Origin: Lentinula raphanica | Lineage: Eukaryota; Basidiomycota; Agaricomycetes; Agaricales; Omphalotaceae | Length of the DNA stretch: 64,000 bases | NCBI GenBank assembly: GCA_027919835.1 | Contig: JANVFP010000004.1 | Coordinates: forward strand, 1 to 64,000 | Direction of reading: 5' to 3' | Shown here: positions 55,939-64,000 of the stretch, one piece after another | How positions within the stretch are numbered: position 1 is the stretch's first letter | How the letters are laid out: every line of letters begins with the position of its first letter | The notes under the pieces: model-generated | Database searches by the model: none | Told to the model about the DNA's origin: nothing | What the model saw: only the letters and a program-made list of their open reading frames with translations | Position numbers and translations under genes: made by a program

Positions 55939-58900
55939 CTAGAGTAGTTTACTAGATGCTGCCGGTGCTATTCTACTTTTGATGACCTTTACAATCCACA
56001 AGGGCATGGCACTTATTCCGACAATGACAGCAACCTTCCAGGCGAAGCCAACAGTGACTACAAATGTAAGATCTGATAATCGAGAGCAGTCAATACCCAA
56101 CAGCAACAATAATCAAACTCAGAATCTATACACTTACCGAAATATTCAGGTAAAAACGCAATACTGATCACATAGAAAAAGAGGGTGACAACTTCAGAGA
56201 TGATCATGTATGTGTGCCTAAGCGGTGAAAGATGAAAGTTGCAAAACACATTCTTAGAGTAAAAAGCGAAAGCATACCATGTCGTTATCTCAAGTGCGAC
56301 CATGATGAGTTCGTTCAATACCAAGGCAGTGAAGGAGATTGATACGATGTGCAGGAACTCGTTCTCGAAGAGCACGAGTGACATGATCATGATTGCAGCA
56401 CCTTCAGTGAAGACAAGTTGAGCTCTCCCAGAATGTCAGAGAGTAATCATTAGTCTTACCTTGATATACACTGATCATAACCCACTCGAAAAAACTCTTG
56501 TAGCCAAGCACCCTCCCTTTCACCAACTCTTTATACAGTTCTGGATACACCAGCGCTGTCTCTCGACTCACATCCCTATCGAGCACCAAGCTGAATACTG
56601 GCATCATCGTATATACCGTCGCATATCCAACCATCAACCAGCCTTGATAGAGCGCAATTGGTGCGAAATAGAATATTGCGCTGAACACGGCTTGGATGAT
56701 GGAGATGATCAATCCTCGATGGATCACAAATTGGGCAAGGGTGGCTGAGCGCCGGTAGGATAGACGGCCGTGCCAAAGGAGGAGGGTGGAAAGGAAGCTG
56801 AATTGGGTCAGTGAAAAATCAGCGGCGAGGGAGGCTTGCCGTCCTTCTTTCCCGACGATGCCAACGCCTGAAAGAGTGGTCAAAATAGATTCTATGCATG
56901 CCAATGTATGACAAAGAACACTCACCAACGTCGGCGGCTTGGATCATACTAACGTCATTGCCTCCATCGCCAATACAGCACACCCTTTTCCCGGTATGTG
57001 CTCTAATCAGCCGCGCAATGTCGGCCTATCATATTCAGAAAACATAGTCAAGGTTCAATCAAAGTCAAAAGCTTACTAGAACCACACACCTTCTGTGTTG
57101 GCGAGCACCTACAAGCCACCACCGCACTCAGCTTCGTGGCAATTTCGATAAACTCGTTCTTGAACAGATTCAAACAAAGCTGCAGTGATTCGCCATCTAT
57201 TACCAGACAGCAATCAAGTTTGTTCTGGAGAAAATCGAGATGGGATTTCATGTCGTCCGATGTTTTGACTGAGAAAAAGTCAGGATATGATTCGGAAGAT
57301 AATCGTGACGCGAACCTTTGGCGACCTCATGTATATATTGTCCTCTGCCCACCATTTTTGTGCTAATTGCGATACACCGGGCAGTCTCAACCTGTAGTAG
57401 GACATATGACAATTCATCAAGTGAGCTATAGGCGAGAAGTCGAAGAATACAACAAAATCACGGACCTTATCGCCCGTCAACATCCAGACCTTCACTCCGG
57501 CATTCCTCATCAACTCCAACGTCGACCTCACCTCATCTTGCAGCCTATCTTCTACACCCGTTAAACCAAGCAACTCCATGTCCCTCTCTAACAACTCTTC
57601 CACCACTTTCGCTTGGGCCTCCGCCCTCGAAATCACGCCCGTACCCGTAGAAGTGGACGCGATATGATATGCCTTCTCGAATTCCGCATATGCAGTTGCC
57701 GACAACTTCTTCTTTGCGACAACCAACGTCCTCAATCCCTCTCGTGCCATATTTCCCGTCTCCTCCTCTAACCAGTCATTTCGTTGAACGATTCTTGCCA
57801 TGACAACGTCAGCACCTTTCAGAAGGAAACTAATTTCGCCGGTGGCACAGTCCCGCACGATGATACCCATACGTTTGGATTCAGAAGTGAAAGGGAAAAG
57901 GGAGAGAATGTCGAATGTGAGGAGGTTTTCTGAGGTCGTTTGGGATTGAGAAGAGGAAAATTCGCCGGCTCTTAGAACCATTTTGGTTCGATCTCGATAG
58001 ACCAAGGTCAGTCCAATGCTTTGAGTCCAACTGACGATCGCAACTTCGTCTGGTGAGGAGGCTTGATACGTTACAGAACCGTCGTCGTTCGTGACCGGCG
58101 TCACCTAAAGAAAGGTTCGTTAGCGAGCTCGAATACAGCCGGCTCGGAACCGTATTGAGGACAGGACGCGAACGTCGAGCGTTTTCTCCATTTCTGTACG
58201 TTGCAACCCGGTTCACTAAAAGGAACGACCATCGACTCACGTTATGACACAATGCTAAACTCTGAACCACATCTTTCACTCTCGATGACATATCCCTTCT
58301 GCCCCTTCCTCCGGCCCCAGCTTGATGAAGACCTCCGCCCATCGAATGTGAATTCGAATGAGCCAAGGTGACACTACTTCCACGATAATGTTGATTGTGG
58401 TCATCTCCGGGACCTGAGAAATATTGATGTTAGAAAAGAGAGAGAACTATTGATTTACGTGAACGAAAGACAACGGTCAAACATACCAGTATTCGACAGA
58501 GCAAAAGCCAATGCGAGTTGCCTTCCCACCTCGTCCATTGAATCTTGACCATAAGACATCGTACCCATGTGTAGTTTGCGCATTTCCATTTCTGATCGAA
58601 TAAAGCACGAATGAGAAACAGCATTTGAAGAAGGTTGAATGAGATATGCATTTACCATTCCTTGTCAGAGTTCCAGTCTTGTCGCTCAACAGATACTCCA
58701 CTCTGCCTAGCTCCTCTGGCAGTGTGCTCGTCCGAACGATGGTGTTGGGAATCGTAGAGTCCGTCATGATTTGATGTGAGTATAGTGATTTGCCAAGGTC
58801 AAGGTTCACACGGAGACTGTGTGGGGAAGGTGAGTTGTGTTGCTGTCAACGTTTGGAGAAGATTCACCTGATAGGTATAATGCTACTGAATAAGATCAAG

Positions 58901-60672
58901 AACCTGAGCACTGAAACTAGGGTATGAGTTGTGAATACTCCTCCACGAAAGCCATTGAGGGCGACGAGCACGACTGAGAGAATAAACGTTGTTGTGCAGA
59001 GAATCTGGAAGGGAGAACTTGTCAGACTTAATCGTCTTTCAAGCATGAGACAACAGACCTTGGCCAACCCATTGACCTCGACCTCCAATAACCCAACCTT
59101 CGTACCGGCCTTGCTAGTGTTCATGACTGCACGCGTTTCGGTACCAGTATAGACTACAAAACCGATGACAGTGCCAGAAGATGCCAGAACCTGTGAAGAT
59201 TTTGAAAGTTTAGTCGATGGCCAAGGACACGCGAACGATGAAGTACCGTATTAGCCCATAGCACATTCTCAGCCGTCAGTGGCGATACAATTGCTCCTCC
59301 GCCAGCCCCTGCTTGAATACTGGATCTGTTTGTTCGTTTCATAGGAACGTCCGTAAGTGGATTATGCGATGGATGATGTGACAACAGCGGTGACCTCTGC
59401 GTTGGAGTAGCTGAACCAGTTCCGTCTTCGTCTTCATCGTCACCAATAACATGCGTCTCTGCGTCATCTGGCAACGTCGTTATCGACCGATTCAGCGTGA
59501 ACGTTCCGATGAACGTGTGTATATCCTTCGTCGGTGCGTCTGCGTATATTTCTGCTTCGCCACTACCTCCATGAGAAGCCCCTAGGGCAGCTACGCCATT
59601 CTCGCCTAGACTCTGCGTCTCACCAACACTTATTCTCATCTTCCAGTCAGTCTCTCCGTCTAGCTGATCCGTCCTAACGAAGCACGTTCCTGACGGATCG
59701 GATGTCCAGAGCAACACCATATCAGCCGGGACACGGTCGTTCTTCTGGAGTCGAACGAGGTGGCCGACGAGTAAAGAAGAGGAAGGGAGGGCACGAGTGG
59801 AAAGGTGTGTTGGAATTTGTGAGGTAGTGTTGAATGGCAATGAAGTGGAAGTGGATGATTGAGGACTGGGTGGATCGACAACGAGGTATTTCTGACCGTT
59901 GGCTTCGCGGTCACGTAGGTTACGCTTGTAATCATCGTAGGCTTCCTTGCCAATGGTAATGGACAATACGAAAGCTAAGGGAGCAATATACGTCGCGATG
60001 AAGCCTGGAGTGAAAGTCAACATTAGATCAGTGACACGCAATGGAAAACGCACCGATCTTCAAAGCTGGCACGAATTGACTGAGCGCCACGAGTAGGAAG
60101 TACAAGTTGAAGAAGAACTTGAATTGTTCGTAAAGGACCATCGGGAAAAAGGTGATTAGAGAATATTTCTGGTTCCGGACGATGTTCGGAGGAAATTTGT
60201 GCTGTAGAGAAGAAGGAGGGCGGAATGGAATCGTTCTGGATGTATGAATGGTTCCTTTGGATTTAGCAGATTTTTGGGACTTCAGTCGAGTAGAGAGTAG
60301 CTTGTTTGAAGGCTTAGAGCTATCGGGTAGCATCATAGAACTTCCGTTTCCATCTATACCTCCTCCCTCCCGCTCTTCGACCTCTTCTCCTTCTCGACTA
60401 GAATCCAGTAAGCCTACAGCTTCTTCTGGATCATCCACATATCGCTGTTTGGCTGCAGGCCTTCGTGCTCGATTGTTTCGACTGCGGTCAGCAGTAGCTG
60501 CAGCTGCCACACGCGAGACGTTCCTGTTCATTTGAGGTTCCCTGTTATTTCGGTTGAAGTTGAAGTTGTTGTCGTTGGATGGAGAAGGGGATTTGATATT
60601 GGGACTGTCGACGTCCAGGGGTTGATATCCAGCCTGTTTGTTGCGAAAAGAACGAAGAGGTATATCAGGCAT
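55939..60672 (-). CDS. NEO1: P4-type phospholipid-translocating ATPase, NEO1-like
   Basis: This is a flippase that moves aminophospholipids across Golgi/endosomal membranes. A disordered N-terminus ([13 protein letters not shown] at 60672) is followed by NEO1-type landmarks: [46 protein letters not shown], the phosphorylation site [11 protein letters not shown] (about 58670), [31 protein letters not shown] and the GDGGNDVSM hinge motif, then [18 protein letters not shown] and the C-terminal membrane helices. The last exon ends [12 protein letters not shown] at 55939. It has about ten or more short introns. All P-type ATPase catalytic motifs are intact. NEO1/ATP9 enzymes act without a CDC50 partner. 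Start chosen at the first ATG of the open exon. Confidence 0.92.
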
Positions 60673-61232
60673 GTATATTGGTTTCGGGCTTCGCGTTCAT
60701 GCTAGTAGTAGCGCTGAACGTGAACCTGATGATGGTAACACAGCTGGATTTAAGCGCCTGGGCGCTTGTTGAAGTTGAGAACACATCACCCTAAGTTAGG
60801 GCTTCGGTTATAGTATCCCTCGACCGTCGCGATTGACCTGCTCAGATTTGGCTGAGATTGCATCACTCTGCATAAAATTCGAGATTCGACCTCTACACTT
60901 CATTGAGTATCTAAATCTGTCTCGTGCGACAGTTCTAGCGTTGCCGGTACGTTCCTTCAACAGTATGCTCGAACCTCACTTGCGGGAATTTCTGCACAAC
61001 CAACGTTCATTTAGAAAGAGTTTGGTTTCCGCAATTTCATCTATCATGAGGTAGGTAACTTGATAGGATGCGGCAACGCGAGACTCATGCTGCTATCCGT
61101 CATCTCCAAAATCCTGGAGTATTGAATAATGGGACCACATCATTGCGCAATTTCACCTCCGAACGACGACAGTTGGGAATTGATATATAATGTTTGTCAA
61201 TCCCCCAAGTGTGAACAAAGCTCTTCAAAGGT
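60673..61232. other. Divergent intergenic region NEO1 / MFS
   Basis: About 0.56 kb between divergently transcribed genes; holds both promoters. No motif could be assigned with confidence. Confidence 0.45.
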
Positions 61233-63206
61233 ATGTCGGATTCATTGTCTCCGCAGACCCTCGAGGAAGGCCAGCATGCACAAGTGCAATCGTCGTTCAA
61301 TGATGCTGAAGTCAAAGAAAAGCTCGACACCCCCGAGATCATTGAAACCTCAGATGCGACCAAGATCAGCAACAGTGACACGCTTTCTGCTCTTTCTGAC
61401 GCGGATAACCCGCTTTTCATTCCCAACCTCACATATACACAAGCCGAGGAAGCCAAGATCATACGAATTCTCGATACACGATTGTTTCCCTGGGTTCTTC
61501 TTACCACTTTCGTGTTGAACATGGACCGTACAAACCTGTCCAATGCTGTCTCGGACAATCTTCCTGAAGATTTGGGCTTTACGACGGATACGGTGAACCT
61601 TGGGACCGCGATTTATTCAGTCTTGTTCAGTTTGGCTTGTTTGAGTGGGGCGGTCGTGTGTAAGATTGTTCATCCCGCAAGGTGTGAGTAGGTTTTGGTT
61701 TGTACCCTTCGATGGTCACGTCGACTCAATGTTTCATTTTACAGGGATTCCGTTTTCGATGTTCTGTTGGGGCCTTGTGACCATGTCGCACGCTTTGATT
61801 CAGAACAGAGGGGGTTTCCTCACTGGTGGGCACTTCTTCCCCTTTGAGTCCTACTCGTAATCGTTCCTGACTTGCTTCCCATTCAGTTCGTTGCAGTGAG
61901 TTGTGTCTCTATCGCATTTCTTCCATCCACATTGACCAACTACGTTGCTGTGCTTACTTGGTATGAGTCTCTTCAAATTCGAGCCTGCCTCTGTGGTCAC
62001 TGTACAGAGCAGGTTCTACCTTCCCCGAAACGCGGCATTGACCAAAGGTGGTATTCGTGGGTTGAAGCCTTGGTTTGATGCAAGACAGGTGCGCATTGCG
62101 GTCACGCGTATCGTGAGGGATGATCCTTCGAAGCGACTTTATGAGTGAGTGATTGTTTCGACTCGGCCTATCTATGCTGAATTATCACGAATCATTGAAA
62201 CTTTCGCGTGCTTCAGGCAACACGTACACTGGGCAGACGTGAAGGATGCGGTAACTGACCTTGGCCTATGGGGACATCTCCTGATCACTGCTGTTGGACT
62301 TACGCCTACGAGTCCTCTGGGCGTATGTAAGTCAGGCAATATACGTTCATGCTAGTATTGGGTGCTAACAACTCCGCACGCCATAGATCTTCCATCCGTC
62401 ATCAAAACGTTCAATTTCTCAGTCTTCGTAGCCAACGCTCTGACGGCGCCTCCGTATATACTTCAGTGCTGCACATCGGTTCTGTTCATTTGGCATTCGG
62501 ATAAGGTCAGAGAAAGGGGATTCCATGGCGCTTTTGGAGGTAAATTTACCAAGTTGGATGCATTCATAACGTTTCTTTGCCGGCTGGAGTCGAATGAAGC
62601 TGATCCTTTCTGTGTTACAGCTACATGGCAACTCGTTGGGTGGATATTACTCCGTTGTCTGCCTTCGGATGCGAGCAAAGGTGTCAAGCAAGTCTTCATT
62701 TTTCTGAGTACTTATCTAGAGCAAAAAACTGACTTGATTACCACGACCATCCACATACTAGATATATTGCAGCACTCATCGTTGCTTGCTGGCCATACAC
62801 CCACCCTTTGAATATCGCATGGATGTCTGAAAATACTGGGTAAGTTGTTATTCCAAATACATGCGTGATTGCGCTTCGAGCTTACCTTCATACTGTTGAT
62901 AGGAGCATCGGAAAACGAACCCTGGCTTCCGGCTCTGTTATTTTTGCAGCCAACATCTATGGTGTATGGGGATCGCAGATTTATCAAGCCAAGGATGCAC
63001 CAGAGTATCATACAGGAAACACGATCAACATTATTTTTGCTGCAACTGCGGTGTGCTTGTGGTTTGGCCAGAAGTTGTATTATAACAGGCAGAACGCCAA
63101 AAACAACCGGGTTTGGAAGAGACTGGGAGATGCAGAGAGAAAAAAGGAAGAGATGGAAGTGGAAAACAAAGGAAATAATAGTGTCCTGTTCACGTTCACA
63201 TCATAG
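61233..63206 (+). pseudogene. MFS transporter, allantoate-permease (DAL5-like) type, internally deleted
   Basis: The N-terminus (MSDSLSPQTLEEGQ) leads to a cytosolic segment and the anion:cation symporter signature LFPWVLLTTFVLNMDRTNLSNA. Exon 2 gives IPFSMFCWGLVTMSHA and stops matching at FLTG. The expected next 100-150 residues (roughly helices 3-6, with the usual EGG motif) are absent. The sequence resumes in the central loop (ALTKGGIRGLKPWFDARQ, RIVRDDPSKRLY) and continues through the last helices to KLYYNRQNAKNNRVWKRLGD. Splice sites around the gap can be drawn but do not restore a six-helix bundle, so transport is unlikely. A mis-assembly collapse is an alternative. Confidence 0.6.
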
Positions 63207-63276
63207 AAATATACGCAGACCAACTATTTTCCAAAAGAAAAATGTACCGCATACTTCGTACCGAATATTTGGTACA

Positions 63277-63367
63277 CGACGCCAGCAGGATTTGAACCTG
63301 CGCCCTCAAAGAGGAACAGATAACGGTGGATTCGAATCTGTCGCCGTAACCACTTGGCTATAGCGCC
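63277..63367 (-). tRNA. tRNA-Ser (anticodon CGA) with 9-nt intron
   Basis: The body is nearly identical to tRNA-Ser(AGA) at 52137 (same acceptor stem, D arm, variable arm and T arm). The anticodon arm reads ACAGA-TTCGAA, then a 9-nt intron (63322-63330 on the + strand), A38 and TCTGT, giving anticodon CGA. The intron sits at the canonical position after base 37. Discriminator G. Confidence 0.93.
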
Positions 63368-63522
63368 TTAACAAAGCGCTTGGACACGGTGTATATATTG
63401 AGATGTTCGGTGAGGCTCCGAGGCTCTTTTGCCACCGCTTTTCTAATTCTTTGTCATCATTTTTCCTCGACCCATCCTCTTTTGCACTCAACAACCGGTG
63501 ATTTCAGTGGTGAGGCTCAGAA

Positions 63523-64000
63523 ATGCCCGCCAGTCGCACTACACCAGCTCCCGCAACTCAGACGACCCAACAACCCAGCCAAGTTTCTATTGGGAAAAAG
63601 CCGATGACTTACAATCACACCCAGCAAACTCAGCATAGTCAACCAGGTCAAACGAATCAGCCCCGTTCAGCACGAGCTGCATCGAAAGCGCCAATGAATC
63701 CCAACCAAAATCAGGCGTATTCGAACCATCATCCCAGTGGCGGAAATTCGAATCCTTCTAGTACTAATTCTAAAGGTCGTCCACCAGGGTCCACTTCGAC
63801 CGCCAGTGTCGCGAAGAATTCTGGAACGACGAACAATAGTAAAATATGGTCGACTAGTACTATTGAAGAACGCGAAAGAATCAAAGAGTTTTGGCTGGGT
63901 CTTGGAGAAGAAGAGCGGCGGAATTTGGTCAAGTTGGAGAAAGATACGGTGTTAAAGAAGATGAAGGAACAGCAGAAGCATTCGTGTAGTTGTGCTGTCT
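63523..64000 (+). CDS. NST1: NST1-like stress response protein, 5' part (cut by window end)
   Basis: A single open frame from [13 protein letters not shown] runs to the window edge (159 residues visible). A Gln/Asn/Ser-rich leader is followed by the conserved NST1 block [52 protein letters not shown]1 is a cytoplasmic coiled-coil protein linked to salt tolerance and P-body function in yeast. The central coiled coil lies beyond the window. The ATG at 63523 is the first in frame; an upstream leader intron ending near 63506 is possible. Confidence 0.85.
   Translation, partial: MPASRTTPAPATQTTQQPSQVSIGKKPMTYNHTQQTQHSQPGQTNQPRSARAASKAPMNPNQNQAYSNHHPSGGNSNPSSTNSKGRPPGSTSTASVAKNSGTTNNSKIWSTSTIEERERIKEFWLGLGEEERRNLVKLEKDTVLKKMKEQQKHSCSCAV

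Overview
This is nuclear DNA of a filamentous basidiomycete, most likely an Agaricomycete. Genes are dense and cut by many short introns (about 45-70 bp, GT..AG, often GTAAGT/GTGAGT donors). The recognisable proteins are fungal: NEO1-type flippase, FAA-type acyl-CoA synthetase, NST1, AreA-like GATA factor, RPA2 and RNR2. Genus cannot be told from sequence alone. Coordinates were worked out by hand reading of splice sites and reading-frame continuity; no alignment was run.

Block 1 (1-17.1 kb) is accessory. A repeat family (R1, up to about 1 kb) occurs five times, always on the + strand, and carries two perfect dyads next to CRE-like TGACGTCA/TGATGTCA sites. One copy forms the 5' region and first exons of an intact 11-exon gene for a 1,923-residue JmjC-type protein (7291-13646); another carries a truncated copy of that gene start. 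Between them lies a replication protein A 32-kDa subunit gene (RPA2). Seven tRNA-like Pol III units with intron-like inserts and odd anticodon loops are scattered at 1.8-16.8 kb.

Block 2 (17.1-34.9 kb) begins with degenerate telomere-like repeats. It holds a TET/JBP-type 2-oxoglutarate dioxygenase gene, two tandem F-box-like genes, an unrecognised gene, a ribonucleotide reductase small-subunit gene (RNR2), an 80-bp minisatellite, and two paralogous genes for a new-looking Cys/His protein. It ends with a large frameshifted gene joining OrsD-like C2H2 fingers, a tyrosine-recombinase-like segment and a RecQ-type helicase, like subtelomeric helicase genes of fungi.

Block 3 (34.9-39.4 kb) is gene-poor and contains an inverted-repeat (foldback/MITE-like) structure.

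Block 4 (39.4-64 kb) looks like ordinary core genome: GATA factor, FAA-type ligase, a small unknown gene, tRNA-Ser(AGA), a secreted glycosidase-like protein, a small Cys-rich protein, NEO1, an MFS transporter with an internal deletion, tRNA-Ser(CGA) with a 9-nt intron, and the start of NST1.

Two features cut across the window. Several otherwise good genes (TET/JBP, F-box 1, GATA factor, RecQ) are broken only by single missing bases, mostly in homopolymer runs, which suggests assembly errors rather than, or as well as, decay. Second, the accessory half combines two Fe(II)/2OG dioxygenases, a recombinase/helicase gene, two DNA-replication genes and telomere-like DNA, as expected of a subtelomeric or mobile-element-built island.
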